The notes under the pieces were generated by a model that saw only the letters and a list, made by a program, of their open reading frames with translations, ran no database searches and was not told the DNA's origin. From contig NZ_MWQN01000001.1 in the NCBI RefSeq assembly GCF_002024165.1, positions 2,666,001 to 2,730,000 on the forward strand: DNA of 64,000 nucleotides, read 5' to 3'. Made by a program: the position numbers and the translations under genes. Positions within the stretch are counted from its first letter, which is position 1. Each line of letters starts with the position of its first letter. Origin of the DNA: Embleya scabrispora. GTDB lineage: Bacteria > Actinomycetota > Actinomycetes > Streptomycetales > Streptomycetaceae. Below, in pieces: positions 18,980 through 31,028 of this stretch.

Positions 18980-20326
18980 CTATGCCTCTCCTTCAGTGCG
19001 GTCGGCCGGGAGCTCCGCCGCCGGCGCGCCGACCGGCTCCGGTCTGCGCACGTTGCGGCGCGGCACCGGCGGGAGTTGCTGGCCCGGCATGGGCGGTACG
19101 GGGAACCCGCCCGCCATCGGGTCGAACGTTTCGGGACCGGCCGCCTTGGCGGCGGCCTCCTCGTCCGCGTCCTTGTTCGGGGTGACCGCGTCCCACAGGA
19201 TCGACAGCAGGAGCAGGGCGACCACGCCGCCCGCCACCCACAACACGATCCGGGACTGCTCGTAGCCCTCGTTCTTGAGCGCGCGCACGGTGGCGACCAG
19301 CATCAGCCACACCAGCGAGAGCGGGATCAGCACCTTCCAGCCGATCTTCATGAACTGGTCGTAGCGGAACCGGGGAAGCGTGCCGCGCAGCCAGATGAAG
19401 ACGAAGATGAACGCCTGGACCTTGAGGAAGTACCACAGGAACGGCCACCAGCCGGAGTTGGCGCCGTCCCACACCGCGGTGATCGGCCAGGGGGCCAGGT
19501 AGCCGCCGAGGAACAGGGTGGTCGCCAGCGAGCTGACCACGACCATGTTCACGTACTCGGCGAGGAAGAACAGCGCGAACTTCAGCGACGAGTATTCGGT
19601 GTGGAAGCCGCCGACCAACTCGCCCTCGGCCTCGGGCAGGTCGAACGGCGCCCGGTTGGTCTCGCCGATCATCGCGACCACGTAGATGATGAACGAGACC
19701 GGCAGCAGGACCGCGTACCAGGTGTCCTGCTGCGCGGCGACGATCTCCGAGGTGGACATCGAGCCGGAGTAGAGGAACACCGCCGCGAAGGACAGTCCCA
19801 TCGCGATCTCGTACGAGATCATCTGGGCCGAGCTGCGCAGCCCGCCGAGCAGCGGGTAGGTCGAGCCGGAGGACCAGCCCGCGAGCACGATGCCGTAGAT
19901 GCCCACGGACGCGACCGCGAGGATGTAGAGGACCGCGACCGGCAGGTCGGTCAGCTGCAGGTGCGTGCGGTGCCCGAAGATGGAGACCTCGGGGCCGAAG
20001 GGGATCACCGCGAACGCCATGAACGCCGGGACCATCGCCACGATCGGCGCGATGATGTAGACGGCCTTGTCGGCGCCCTTGACGGTGATGTCCTCCTTGA
20101 GCGCGAGCTTCACGCCGTCCGCGAGGGACTGGAGCAGGCCCTGCGGGCCGGTGTACTTGGGCCCGATGCGCATCTGCATCCAGGCCACGACCTTGCGTTC
20201 CCACCAGATCGCGAACAGCGTCATGACGACGCAGAACGCGAAGATGAGCACCGCCTTGAGCAGGATCAGCCACCAGACGTCGGTACCGAACCCGACCGCG
20301 GCGAGCTGCATGCCGCTGTCCGTCAC
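18980..20326 (-). CDS. nuoH: NADH-quinone oxidoreductase subunit H
   Basis: 448-aa membrane subunit that forms the quinone entry channel with NuoB and NuoD. Landmarks are [20 protein letters not shown] near the N-terminus, [20 protein letters not shown] and the acidic loop [20 protein letters not shown]. After the last helix there is a 70-residue hydrophilic tail rich in Pro, Glu and Ala. ATG 20326 overlaps the end of nuoG by four bases. Confidence 0.96.
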   Translation of the reverse strand: MTDSGMQLAAVGFGTDVWWLILLKAVLIFAFCVVMTLFAIWWERKVVAWMQMRIGPKYTGPQGLLQSLADGVKLALKEDITVKGADKAVYIIAPIVAMVPAFMAFAVIPFGPEVSIFGHRTHLQLTDLPVAVLYILAVASVGIYGIVLAGWSSGSTYPLLGGLRSSAQMISYEIAMGLSFAAVFLYSGSMSTSEIVAAQQDTWYAVLLPVSFIIYVVAMIGETNRAPFDLPEAEGELVGGFHTEYSSLKFALFFLAEYVNMVVVSSLATTLFLGGYLAPWPITAVWDGANSGWWPFLWYFLKVQAFIFVFIWLRGTLPRFRYDQFMKIGWKVLIPLSLVWLMLVATVRALKNEGYEQSRIVLWVAGGVVALLLLSILWDAVTPNKDADEEAAAKAAGPETFDPMAGGFPVPPMPGQQLPPVPRRNVRRPEPVGAPAAELPADRTEGEA

Positions 20327-22878
20327 CGCTCCTCCTCATGAACGTGTGCGGTCCGACCGTTGAGGCCGGTGTTGTCGGGCGGGCCCTCCGCGTGCGCGAA
20401 GTCGAGCACCGCCGGGCGGATGCGGACCACCTCGCCGGGGGCGACCCGCAGTGCGCGACGCACCGGCGAGCCGGGCGAGTTCGCGGGCAGGAACACCACG
20501 CGCTCGGTCATGTCGGTGATGCGCAGCGGCAACGTGACCTCCCCGTGCAACGAGGTCACGGTGACGCCGCCGCCGTCCTCGGCGCCGATCTCGGCGGCCG
20601 TGGACGCGCAGAGCCGGACCACCGGCGCACGCCGGGTGCCCGCCAGATGGGGTTCGCCGTCCTGGCCGCGCCCCTCGTCCAGGAGCAGGCGCCAGGAGGC
20701 GAGTACGGCCTCGCCCGCGCCGGGGCGCGGGAGTTCGCGGGCGCGGCCCTCGGGGGCCGGTCCGCGGTCGCCGGTCCACCGGCCGAGTCGGCGCAGCTCG
20801 CGCCGGGCGGCGGTGAGCGAGGGCAGCTCGATCGGGGTGCCCTCGCGCTGTTCGGCCATCGCCTCGGCGATCGCGTCCAGCACCCGCAGGTCGGACATGA
20901 CCGCGGCCAGGTCGCCGGTGAGCTGGTCCTTCTTCAACACCGTGGCGAACGGGCGCTCCCGGCCCTCCCAGTCGACGAAGGTGCCGGGCTTCTCGGCGGC
21001 GGCGGCGACGGGGAAGACCACGTCGGCGCGTTCGGTGACCGCGCTGTGCCGCAGTTCGAGGCTGACCACGAAGCGGGCCGCGTCCAGGGCGACCAGCGCG
21101 GCGGCCGGGTCGGGCAGGTCGTCCACCTCGACGCCGCCGACCACGAGCGCGGCCAGGCGCTGTTCGCGGACGGCGGTCAGGATCGCGGTGGTGTCCAGGC
21201 CGTAGCCGGCGGGCAGCGCGGCGACCCCCCAGGCGGCGGCCACCTCGGCGCGGGCCTCGGGGTGGTCGACCGGCCGGCCGCCCGGCAGCAGGTTGTACAG
21301 CGCGCCCGCGTCCGCCGCGCCGCGCTCGCCCGCGCGCCGGGGCACCCAGGCGAGTCGGGCGCCGGTGCGTGCGGCCAGCGCGCTCGCCGCGGCGAGGGCG
21401 CCCGGCACGCCGGCGAGGCGTTCGCCGAGCAGCACCACCGCGCCCGGCTTGCGCAACACCTCGGCCGCGCCGCGAGCGAGTTCGCCGGTGACCTCCGGGT
21501 CGGCGAGGGCGGAGAGCCATTCGGTCTCGGTGCCGGGTGCGGCCCGCAGCAGGGTGCCGCCCATCCGGGTCAGCCCGGAGGAGGCGAACGGCGCGACGCC
21601 GTACACCTTCAGGCCCTTGCGGGAGGCCTTGCGCAGCCGCAGGAAGACGATCGGCGACTCGTCCTCGGGCTCGAAGCCGACCAGGAGCACGCCGGGGGCC
21701 TTCTCCAGGTCGGCGTAGGTGACCCCGAGCCCGGTGCCGGCCACCCGCTGGGCCAGGAACTCGGCCTCCTCCGCGGAGTGTTCGCGGGCACGGAAGTCGA
21801 TGTCGTTGCTGTCCAGCGCGACCCGGGCGAACTTGCCGTAGGCGTACGCGTCTTCGAGCGTGGCCCGGCCGCCGACCAGGACCCCGGCGCTGCCGCGTGC
21901 GGCGGCGAGCCCGCGCGCGGCCACGCCCAGTGCCTCGGACCAGGACGCGGGAACCAGTTCGCCGCTCTCCTCGTCTCGGATCAGTGGGGAGGTGAGCCGG
22001 TCCTGACGGGTGGCGTAGCGGAACGCGAAGCGGCCCTTGTCGCAGTTCCATTCCTCGTTGACCTCGGGCTCGTCGCCCGCGAGCCGGCGCAGCACCTTGC
22101 CCCGGCGGTGGTCGGCGCGCAGCGAGCACCCGGACGCGCAGTGCTCGCACGTGGTCGGGGAGGACACCAGGTCGAACGGCCGGGCGCGGAAGCGGTACGC
22201 GGCCGAGGTGAGGGCGCCGACCGGGCAGATCTGGATGGTGTTGCCGGAGAAGTAGGACTCGAAGGGCTGCTTCTCGTAGATGCCGACCTGCTGGAGCGCG
22301 CCGCGTTCGATCAGCGCGATGAACGGGTCGCCCGCGACCTGCTCGGAGAAGCGGGTGCAGCGGGCACAGAGCACGCAGCGCTCGCGGTCGAGCAGTACCT
22401 CGGAGGAGATCCGCAGCGGCTTGGGGAAGGTGCGCTTGACCTCGGTGAAGCGGGAGGTCGCCCGGCCGGCGCCCATCGCCTGGTTCTGGAGCGGGCATTC
22501 GCCGCCCTTGTCGCAGACGGGGCAGTCCAGGGGGTGGTTGATCAGCAGCAGCTCCATCACCCCGTCCTGCGACTTCTTCGCGACCGGTGAGGTGAGCTGG
22601 GTGCGCACGACCATGCCGTCGGTGACGGTGGTGGTGCAGGAGGCGAGCGGTTTGCGCTGTCCCTCGACGTCGACCAGGCACTGCCGGCAGGCGCCGACCG
22701 GGTCGAGCAGCGGGTGGTCGCAGAACCTGGGGATCTGGATGCCGATCAGCTCGGCGGCCCGGATCACCAGGGTGCCCTTGGGCACCGAGACGTCGATCCC
22801 GTCCACCGAGATGGTGACGAGGTCCTCCGGCTTGGGGGCCGGCGGACCACCCGCGGGGGTGTTGGTCGTGACTGTCAT
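20323..22878 (-). CDS. nuoG: NADH-quinone oxidoreductase subunit G
   Basis: 851-aa subunit of the NADH-oxidising arm. The N-terminal 2Fe-2S domain has Cys 53, 64, 67 and 81 ([20 protein letters not shown]). The His-Cys cluster region [20 protein letters not shown], the 4Fe-4S site CVLCARC and the molybdopterin-type 4Fe-4S motif [19 protein letters not shown] follow. The C-terminal half is the degenerate molybdopterin-oxidoreductase domain that binds no cofactor in complex I. A single base separates its ATG 22878 from the nuoF stop. Confidence 0.96.
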   Translation of the reverse strand: MTVTTNTPAGGPPAPKPEDLVTISVDGIDVSVPKGTLVIRAAELIGIQIPRFCDHPLLDPVGACRQCLVDVEGQRKPLASCTTTVTDGMVVRTQLTSPVAKKSQDGVMELLLINHPLDCPVCDKGGECPLQNQAMGAGRATSRFTEVKRTFPKPLRISSEVLLDRERCVLCARCTRFSEQVAGDPFIALIERGALQQVGIYEKQPFESYFSGNTIQICPVGALTSAAYRFRARPFDLVSSPTTCEHCASGCSLRADHRRGKVLRRLAGDEPEVNEEWNCDKGRFAFRYATRQDRLTSPLIRDEESGELVPASWSEALGVAARGLAAARGSAGVLVGGRATLEDAYAYGKFARVALDSNDIDFRAREHSAEEAEFLAQRVAGTGLGVTYADLEKAPGVLLVGFEPEDESPIVFLRLRKASRKGLKVYGVAPFASSGLTRMGGTLLRAAPGTETEWLSALADPEVTGELARGAAEVLRKPGAVVLLGERLAGVPGALAAASALAARTGARLAWVPRRAGERGAADAGALYNLLPGGRPVDHPEARAEVAAAWGVAALPAGYGLDTTAILTAVREQRLAALVVGGVEVDDLPDPAAALVALDAARFVVSLELRHSAVTERADVVFPVAAAAEKPGTFVDWEGRERPFATVLKKDQLTGDLAAVMSDLRVLDAIAEAMAEQREGTPIELPSLTAARRELRRLGRWTGDRGPAPEGRARELPRPGAGEAVLASWRLLLDEGRGQDGEPHLAGTRRAPVVRLCASTAAEIGAEDGGGVTVTSLHGEVTLPLRITDMTERVVFLPANSPGSPVRRALRVAPGEVVRIRPAVLDFAHAEGPPDNTGLNGRTAHVHEEER

Positions 22879-22879
22879 G

Positions 22880-24213
<1,334 letters not shown>

Positions 24214-24217
<4 letters not shown>

Positions 24218-25092
24218 GGCGCCTGGTCCCCGTCCTGGTCGGGCGCGTTCCCGGCGGGAGGCGCGGGGTGGGCCGGGTCGGACTCGGCGGTGCGCGCCGG
24301 CGCGTCGTGCGAACTCGGGGCGGGTGGTGTCTCGTTCGCGCCGCCCGGGGTCGCGCTTCGGGAACCGGGCACGGTCGCGGTCGTGGACCGGGGGGCGTCG
24401 TCGGTGTGCGTGCCGTTGGCGATCCGCAGGCCGACCAGGCTGGCCGCGCCGCCGGCGCCGCCCTCGTCCACCGCGCCGGGGCGCTCGTCGGGGAAGCCGG
24501 CCAGGATGCGCGAGGTGTCGCGGAAGGTGCACAGGCGGGCGCCGCGGGTGGGTACCGCGTCCTTGCCGGCGCGCAGGTCGTCGACGAGTTCCCTGGCCGA
24601 CTGCGGGGTCGCGTCGTCGAAGAACTCCCAGTTGACCATCACCACGGGCGCGTAGTCGCAGGCCGCGTTGCACTCGATGTGCTCCAGGGTGACCACGCCG
24701 TCGGCGGTGGTCTCCTTGTTGCCGATCCCGAGGTGGTCCTTCAGGCTCGCGAAGATCTCGTCGCCGCCCATCACCGCGCACAGCGTGTTGGTACACACGC
24801 CGACGTGGAAGTCGCCGCCCTGGCGCCGCCGGTACATCGTGTAGAAGGTGGCGACGGCGGAGACCTCGGCGGTGGTCAGGCCGAGGATGTCGGCGCAGAA
24901 CTCGATGCCGGTGCCGGTGACGTAGCCCTCTTCGGCCTGCACCAGGTGCAGCAGCGGCAACAGCGCCGAACGGGACTGCGGGTAGCGGCCGATCACCTCC
25001 TTCGCGTCCACCTCCAGGCGCGCGCGCACCTCGGGCGGGTACGGCGGAGCCGGCTTCGCCGGGGGCATCGGCATGCCCAGGTCCGTACTCAT
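24214..25092 (-). CDS. nuoE: NADH-quinone oxidoreductase subunit E, extended tail
   Basis: 292-aa thioredoxin-like 2Fe-2S subunit (cluster N1a). Ligands are Cys100 and Cys105 ([11 protein letters not shown]) and Cys141 and Cys145 (CNAACDYAP). The functional domain ends around residue 200; the remaining about 90 residues are a Pro/Ala/Thr/Asp-rich tail with no obvious fold, longer than the NuoE family minimum of about 160-170 residues. ATG 25092 overlaps the nuoD stop by four bases. Confidence 0.95.
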
Positions 25093-26426
25093 CGGTCGAC
25101 ACCTCCCATGACGGGGTCGATCCCCGCCACTGCCACGATCACGTCCGCCACCTGGCCGCCCTCGCACATCGCGGCCATGGCCTGCAGGTTGTTGAAGGAG
25201 GGGTCGCGGAAGTGCACGCGGTAGGGGCGGGTGCCGCCGTCGCTGACCGCGTGGACGCCCAGTTCGCCCCGGGGTGATTCGATCGCGCTGTAGACCTGTC
25301 CCGGCGGCACCCGGAAGCCCTCGGTCACCAGCTTGAAGTGGTGGATGAGGGATTCCATCGAGGTGCCCATGATGTTCTTGATGTGCGCCGGCGAGTTGCC
25401 CAACCCGTCGGTGCCCAGAGCCAGTTGCGCGGGCCAGGCGATCTTCTTGTCGGTCACCATGACCGGTCCGGGGGCCAGCCGGTCCAGGCACTGCTCGACG
25501 ATCCGCAACGACTGCTTCATCTCCTCGATGCGGATCAGGTACCGCCCCCAGGAGTCGCAGGTGTCGGCGGTGGCCACGTCGAACTCGTAGGTCTCGTAGC
25601 CGCAGTACGGCTGCGTCTTGCGCAGGTCGTGCGGCAGGCCGGTGGAGCGCAGCACCGGGCCGGTCAGCCCGAGGGCCATGCAGCCGGCGAGGTCGAGGTA
25701 GCCGATGCCCTGGGTGCGGCCCTTGAAGATGGCGTTGTCGTTGAGCAGCAGTTCGTACTCGTGGATCCGGCCGGGGAGGATGTCGACCAGCTCGCGGATC
25801 TTGTCCACGGCGCCGGGCGGCAGGTCCTGGGCCAGGCCGCCGGGGCGGATGTAGGCGTGGTTCATCCGGAGCCCGGTGATCATCTCGAAGACGTCGAGGA
25901 TCAGTTCGCGGTCGCGGAACCCGAAGGTCATCACGGTGAGCGCGCCGATCTCCATGCCGCCGGTGGCCAGGCAGACCATGTGCGAGGAGATCCGGTTGAG
26001 TTCCATCAGCAGGACCCGGATCACCTGCGCGCGCTCGGGCACCTGGTCGGTGATGCCGAGCAGCTTCTCCACCGCGAGGCAGTAGGCCGTCTCGTTGTGC
26101 AGCGGCATCAGGTAGTCCATGCGCGTCACGAAGGTGACGCCCTGGGTCCAGGTGCGGAACTCCAGGTTCTTCTCGATCCCGGTGTGCAGGTAGCCGATCC
26201 CGCAGCGGGCCTCGGTGACGCTTTCCCCGTCGATCTCCAGGATCAGCCGCAACACGCCGTGTGTGGACGGGTGTTGCGGGCCCATGTTGACGACGATGCG
26301 CTCTTCGGCGTCCGCCGCGGCCTGGACCACTTCGTCCCAGTCGGAGCCGGTGACCGTGTAGACCCGGCCCTCGGTGGTCTCCCGCGCGTGCGCGGCGGAT
26401 GGGGGTGTCGTTGTCTGATCGGACAT
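25089..26426 (-). CDS. nuoD: NADH-quinone oxidoreductase subunit D
   Basis: 445-aa 49-kDa-type subunit that forms the quinone pocket with NuoB. It contains [15 protein letters not shown] (the His of the quinone site), [32 protein letters not shown] and the C-terminal [20 protein letters not shown]. The start ATG 26426 shares one base with the nuoC stop (TGATG). The open frame further upstream to 26783 overlaps nuoC in another frame and is not coding. Confidence 0.96.
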   Translation of the reverse strand: MSDQTTTPPSAAHARETTEGRVYTVTGSDWDEVVQAAADAEERIVVNMGPQHPSTHGVLRLILEIDGESVTEARCGIGYLHTGIEKNLEFRTWTQGVTFVTRMDYLMPLHNETAYCLAVEKLLGITDQVPERAQVIRVLLMELNRISSHMVCLATGGMEIGALTVMTFGFRDRELILDVFEMITGLRMNHAYIRPGGLAQDLPPGAVDKIRELVDILPGRIHEYELLLNDNAIFKGRTQGIGYLDLAGCMALGLTGPVLRSTGLPHDLRKTQPYCGYETYEFDVATADTCDSWGRYLIRIEEMKQSLRIVEQCLDRLAPGPVMVTDKKIAWPAQLALGTDGLGNSPAHIKNIMGTSMESLIHHFKLVTEGFRVPPGQVYSAIESPRGELGVHAVSDGGTRPYRVHFRDPSFNNLQAMAAMCEGGQVADVIVAVAGIDPVMGGVDR

Positions 26427-27175
26427 CAGTTGTACGACCTCCGCTGGTCGGGCGGCGGGATCTGGGCGCCCTTGTACTCGACGGGCACGCCGCCGAGCGG
26501 GTAGTCCTTCCGCTGCGGGTGGCCGGGCCAGTCGTCCGGCATGAGGATGCGCGTGAGCGCGGGGTGGCCGTCGAAGATCAGGCCGAAGAAGTCGTAGGTC
26601 TCGCGCTCGTGCCAGTCGAGCGCGGGATACACGCTCACCAGGGACGGGACGTGCGGGTCCGCGTCGGGGGCGGTGACCTCCAGCCGCAGTGCCCGATTGT
26701 GGGTGATCGAGCGCAGGTGGTAGACCGCGTGCAGCTCGCGGCCGGCCTCCTGGGGGTAGTGGGTGCCGGACACGCCGGTACACAGCTCGAAGCGCAGCGC
26801 CGGGTCGTTGCGCAGGATCAGCGCGACCCGGGGCAGCGACTCGCGGCGCACGTGGAAGGTGATCTCGCCGCGGTCGACCACGACCTTCTCGATCGCCTGG
26901 TCGAACTCGATGCCGGCCTCCGCGAGGGCGCCGGAGAGTTCGTCGGCGACGAGGTCGAACTCGCCCTCGCCGTCCGCGGTTCCGCGCGGGCCGCCGTAGG
27001 GGCGGGCGGCGGCGCCGGGGAAGGCGACGGTACGGACGAGCTTGCCGTAGCCGGAGGTGTCGCCGGAGTCGCGCGCGCCGAACATGCCGCGACGCACGGC
27101 GATGGGCTCGGCGTCGGCGTCGGCCGGGACGGGGAGCTGGGCCTTCTCCTCGGGGGTGCTGCCGGGGACGGTCAT
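26426..27175 (-). CDS. nuoC: NADH-quinone oxidoreductase subunit C
   Basis: 249-aa 30-kDa-type subunit of the connecting arm. The signature is [20 protein letters not shown] followed by [20 protein letters not shown]. The first 80 residues are a variable N-terminal extension typical of actinobacteria. ATG 27175 overlaps the nuoB stop by four bases. Confidence 0.96.
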   Translation of the reverse strand: MTVPGSTPEEKAQLPVPADADAEPIAVRRGMFGARDSGDTSGYGKLVRTVAFPGAAARPYGGPRGTADGEGEFDLVADELSGALAEAGIEFDQAIEKVVVDRGEITFHVRRESLPRVALILRNDPALRFELCTGVSGTHYPQEAGRELHAVYHLRSITHNRALRLEVTAPDADPHVPSLVSVYPALDWHERETYDFFGLIFDGHPALTRILMPDDWPGHPQRKDYPLGGVPVEYKGAQIPPPDQRRSYN

Positions 27176-27837
27176 CGGGCGCCCCCGTCGGTGGTGTGGC
27201 CGGTGTGCGCGTGGCCGGTGTGCGCGTGGTGCGCGGGCGCGTGGCCGACCGGGATGCCGGGATCGAGTTCGTGGGCGCCGCGTCGGGCGCTCGCGGGAAG
27301 CATCTCGATGGTGGGCAGCGCCTTCATGGCGGCCTGTTCGGCGGCGCGGGCGGCCTTCTCGCGGTTGACGCCCAGCGGCATCGCCTGGATCTCCTCGCGG
27401 AGCTTGATGATCGCGTCCATCAGCATCTCGGGCCGGGGCGGACAGCCGGGGAGGTAGATGTCCACCGGCACCACGTGGTCGACGCCCTGGACGATCGCGT
27501 AGTTGTTGAACATGCCGCCCGACGAGGCGCAAACGCCCATCGACAACACCCACTTGGGGTTGGGCATCTGGTCGTAGATCTGCCGCAGGACCGGCGCCAT
27601 CTTCTGGCTGACCCGACCGGCGACGATCATCAGGTCGGCCTGGCGCGGCGAGGCCCGGAAGACCTCCATGCCGAAGCGGGCCAGGTCGTAGCGGCCGGCG
27701 CCGGTCGCCATCATCTCGATCGCGCAGCACGCGAGTCCGAACGTGGCCGGCCAGAACGATCCTTTGCGGAAGTAGCCGGCCAGCCCTTCCACGGTGCTCA
27801 ACAGGAAGCCGCTGGGCAGCTTCTCCTCGATACCCAC
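27172..27837 (-). CDS. nuoB: NADH-quinone oxidoreductase subunit B
   Basis: 221-aa subunit that carries the terminal cluster N2. Ligands are the tandem Cys37-Cys38 in LACCAIEMM, Cys103 in [10 protein letters not shown] and Cys132 in PGCPPRPE. The last 40 residues are a His/Gly-rich tail ([20 protein letters not shown]) that could bind metal incidentally; it comes from a short DNA repeat (gtgtgcgcgtgg) at about 27200-27240. ATG 27837 is 86 bp after the nuoA stop. Confidence 0.96.
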   Translation of the reverse strand: MGIEEKLPSGFLLSTVEGLAGYFRKGSFWPATFGLACCAIEMMATGAGRYDLARFGMEVFRASPRQADLMIVAGRVSQKMAPVLRQIYDQMPNPKWVLSMGVCASSGGMFNNYAIVQGVDHVVPVDIYLPGCPPRPEMLMDAIIKLREEIQAMPLGVNREKAARAAEQAAMKALPTIEMLPASARRGAHELDPGIPVGHAPAHHAHTGHAHTGHTTDGGAR

Positions 27838-27923
27838 GCGGATGCCCTCTCTCCGTCAGTCGTTGGGGGAAGCCTGGGCTTGGCTGATCGGGCCCTCGGT
27901 GTGTGTCCGTGCCATGTCGTCGG

Positions 27924-28283
27924 TCAGTCCCACTCCAGGCCGCCGCGCCGCCAGAGGTAGGCGTAGGCGACGAAGACCGCGGCCACGAACATGACCATTT
28001 CGACGAGACCGAACATCCCGAGGGAGTCGAAGTAGACGGCCCACGGGTAGAGGAAGACGATCTCGATGTCGAAGACGATGAAGAGCATCGCCGTCAGGTA
28101 GTACTTGACCGGGAATCGCCCGCCGCCGACCGGCTGCGGGGTCGGCTCGATGCCACATTCGTAGGCCTCGAGCTTGGCCCGGTTGTAGCGCTTGGGCCCG
28201 GTGAGCGCCCCCATCACGAGGGAGACCACTCCGAAGGCCAGGGCAATGCCCCCGAGCACGAGGATCGGCGCGTACAGGTTCAC
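27924..28283 (-). CDS. nuoA: NADH-quinone oxidoreductase subunit A
   Basis: 119-aa three-helix membrane subunit, first gene of the 14-gene operon. It has [20 protein letters not shown] with the conserved Cys-containing loop, then [20 protein letters not shown]. The start is GTG 28283; the nearby ATG at 28294 is out of frame. A Rex-type operator lies about 40 bp upstream, so expression probably responds to the NADH/NAD+ ratio. Confidence 0.95.
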   Translation of the reverse strand: MNLYAPILVLGGIALAFGVVSLVMGALTGPKRYNRAKLEAYECGIEPTPQPVGGGRFPVKYYLTAMLFIVFDIEIVFLYPWAVYFDSLGMFGLVEMVMFVAAVFVAYAYLWRRGGLEWD

Positions 28284-28773
28284 CGCGCTCCCATCTCCCT
28301 TCTCAGTCCCCCGAAGCCACGCATGTGACCGGGTTCACAAGCTGCCGGAACGGCGCCCATCCTAGGCCCCTTCCGATGTGATCTGCGACACGGGTAGAGA
28401 ATGATCATGGTGTGATCTTCACCACCTGATGATCGATCAGAAACGGTTGCGTGCAGCCAAAAATCACACAGGGTGAGAAATAGGGGAGCCTAAACGGTTC
28501 GCCACTCACGGACGATGTTGATCATGGGAATCGCCTATACCACCCGTTCACAAGCTCATCAAATTTGGCCGATGATGATCGGTTGTGATAGCCGATCCGT
28601 CCGGTTGGCCGCCCGTGGTCACCGAGTGCAACCACGAAAGGGGCCCGGGAGACGACTCCGGACGGCCTCGTGACGGCCTCGTGAACCGACGGACACAGTC
28701 CCGCTGCGGTCGGGACGGGGGTCTTGACGGGGGCGAGCGGCGGGGGTCCGGGTGGGTGGGGACGGGTTGGGTG
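28284..28773. other. nuo upstream region, no gene
   Basis: 490 bp without a convincing gene. The part next to nuoA holds the Rex-type site; 28370-28600 is clearly more AT-rich than the rest of the window, as expected for a promoter region. The string GTTCACAAGCT occurs twice (28333 and 28547), the first copy being half of the Rex site. The right end runs into the diverged edge of the repeat array. Confidence 0.5.
28324..28339. promoter_or_regulatory. Rex-type redox operator upstream of nuoA
   Basis: TGTGACCGGGTTCACA matches the published Streptomyces Rex operator TGTGAACNNNTTCACA at every fixed position but one (C for A at position 6). It lies 41-56 bp upstream of the nuoA GTG. In S. coelicolor Rex represses nuo, cydABCD and its own operon when the NADH/NAD+ ratio is low; the same control is inferred here. 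Confidence 0.75.
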
Positions 28774-29870
28774 GATTGGGTCAGGTCGGGAGGGATTCGT
28801 CGGGGAACTTCCCGAGTGGGCCGGGATGATTCCGGCCGGCGCTGCGCTTCGGTCGCGTGGGTGGTGCGGGGTTGGTCCGGCTCGAAGGGGTGGCCGCTGG
28901 CGGCGCTCGGGGCTCCGAGACGTGGGGGCCCGACGAGACGGGTGCTTTGGTCGGCGAAAACCGGCTGGCAACGGGGGCAGGGAGGGCAGTCGGGTCGGGT
29001 CCTTCGGGGAGCCTTCCCGAGTGGGCCGGGCGCTTTCGGCGCGCGTCGCGCTTGTGGTTGCGGGTGGGTGGTGCGGGGTTGGTCCGGCGCCAGAGGTCGG
29101 CCGCCGCCAGCGCTCGGGGCTCCGAGGCGTGGGGGTCTCGACGAGACGGGTGCCTTGGTCGGCGAAAACCGGCTGGCAACGGGGGCAGGGAGGGCAGTCG
29201 GGTCGGGTCCTCCGGGGAACCTTCCCGGTTGGGGTGGCTGGTTCACGGCACACGTCGCGCTTGTGGTTGCGGGTAACAAGTGCGGGGTTGGTCCGGCTCG
29301 AAGGGGTGGCCGCCGCCAGCGTTCGGGGCTCCGAGACTCGGGGCTCGCGACGAGACGGGCGTCTTGCTCACTGAAAACCGGCTGGCAGCGGGGGCAGGGA
29401 GGGCAGTCGGGTCGGGTCCTTCGGGGAGCCTTCCCGAGTGGGCCGGGCGCTTTCGGCGGGCGTGGCGCTTGTGGTTGCGGGTGGGTGGTGCGGGGTTGGT
29501 CCGGCTCGAAGGGGTGGCCGCCGCCAGCGTTCGGGGCTCCGAGACGTGGGTCTCGACGAGACGGGCATCTTGCTCACCGAAAACCGGCTGGCAGCGGGGG
29601 CAGGGAGGGCAGTCGGGTCGGGTCCTCCGGGGAGCCTTCCCGAGTGGGCCGGGCGCTTTCGGCGGGCGTGGCGCTTGTGGTTGCGGATGGCCGGTGCGGG
29701 GTTGGTCCGGCTCGAAGGGGTGGCCGCCGCCAGCGTTCGGGGCTCCGAGACGGGGGGTCTCGACGAGACGGGTGCCTTGGTCGGCGAAAACCGGCTGGCA
29801 ACGGGGGCAGGGAGGCGGCCCGGTCGAGTTCTCCGGAGAGCCTTCCCGGGTGGGCCGGGGCGGTTCGGGG
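28774..29870 (+). repeat. Left repeat array: five direct copies of about 207 bp plus an edge fragment
   Basis: Five near-identical units start with GTGCGGGGTTGGTCCGG at 28864, 29071, 29280, 29488 and 29694 (spacings 207, 209, 208 and 206 bp). A diverged part-unit precedes them from about 28774. Every unit carries GAAAACCGGCTGGCA, a G-rich run GGGGGCAGGGAGG and, in most copies, the small palindrome GTCTCGACGAGAC. Two sub-variants alternate (ttggtcggcgaaaa and cttgctcactgaaaa). Because the spacings are not multiples of three, the units fall in different frames, so the long open frames here are not repeated protein domains. Confidence 0.88.
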
Positions 29871-30229
29871 GCGTTGGGAGGGGAGTTGAGGTTCGAAACC
29901 GGATCGCGATGGGTGGTTGTGCGCTTCGAGCTTCGTTGACCTGCGGCTCTGTAACGTCGAGGTGGAAAGTCGGGCGTCGAGTGCCGGTTTCATGTGCTCG
30001 GGCTCCCTCAGCGCCGGAGGGGAGACCGGAATTGCCCGATCGGCGTCGGCTTGGAGCGCTGCGACCCCACGGGGGCCGCCAAGGAGACCAAAAGTGCCCA
30101 ATAGGCGCCTAAACCGGATCCCGAGGAACCCGAATCAGCCGCCGCTCGCTCTGACCTGCGGTTTCTCCCACGCGAAGGCTCCGGCACCCCACGGGATCCG
30201 GGTTCGTGAACCTTCGTCACCCACATGCC
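29871..30229. other. Unique core between the inverted arrays
   Basis: About 360 bp of non-repetitive DNA between the two arrays. No gene, RNA motif or transposase fragment is recognised. Short matching tracts such as ATTGCCCGATCGGCG and AGTGCCCAATAGGCG (near 30030 and 30093) look like imperfect internal repeats of about 60 bp. Confidence 0.4.
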
Positions 30230-30905
30230 AACGCCCGCCGGGAACGCCCGACCCACCCGGGAACGCTCCCCGGAGGACCCGACCCGGCCGCCCTCCCTGC
30301 CCCCCGCTGCCAGCCGGTTTTCGGTGAGCAAGACGCCCGTCTCGTCGCGAGCCCCGAGTCTCGGAGCCCCGAGCGCTGGCGGCGGCCGACCTCTGGCGCC
30401 GGACCAACCCCGCACTTGTTACCCGCAACCACAAGCGCGACGTGTGCCGTGCACCAGCCACCCCAACCGGGAAGGCTCCCCGGAGAACCCGACCCGGCCG
30501 CCCTCCCTGCCCCCCGCTGCCAGCCGGTTTTCGGTGAGCAAGACGCCCGTCTCGTCGCGAGCCCCAAGTCTCGGAGCCCCGAGCGCCGGCGGCGGCCGAC
30601 CTCTGGCGCCGGACCAACCCCGCACCAGCCACCCGCAACCACACGCGCCACGCCCGCCGAAAGCGCCCGGCCCACTCGGGAAGGCTCCCCGGAGAGCTCG
30701 ACCCGGCCGCCCTCCCTGCCCCCCGCTGCCAGCCGGTTTTCAGTGAGCAAGACGCCCGTCTCGTCGCGAGCCCCAAGTCTCGGAGCCCCGAGCGCCGGCG
30801 GCGGCCGGCCCCTGTCACCGGACCAACCCCGCACCACCCACCCGCAACCACAAGCGCCACGCCCGCCGAAGACACCCGACCCACCCGGGAAGCAACGCCG
30901 GCGAG
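30230..30905 (-). repeat. Right repeat array: three inverted copies plus an edge fragment
   Basis: The same about 207-bp unit in reverse orientation. The complement CCGGACCAACCCCGCAC ends at 30415, 30625 and 30834 (spacings 210 and 209). The last part-unit fades out near 30905, with the same diverged ending as the outer left edge. Together the arrays form a palindrome about 2.1 kb across with a 360-bp centre. No transposase or recombinase gene adjoins it. Confidence 0.88.
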
Positions 30906-31028
30906 CCCGGCCTCGACCCCGACCGGGTCGTCCCCCGATTCCGTCGTTGACGTGCCTGGCGGAGGGGCAACTGCCGTGTCGGCCAGCGAAGGTGGAGCTC
31001 ATCCATTTCGGCCGGGCCGGTCCCGCCC

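Noticed and set aside
28585-29889. 434-aa repeat protein in the left array
   Set aside because: Unit spacings of 206-209 bp put successive units in different frames, and all frames are open because of high GC.
28774-30905. CRISPR array or tandem IS copies
   Set aside because: Units are about 207 bp without short repeat/spacer structure, and no Cas or transposase gene is present.
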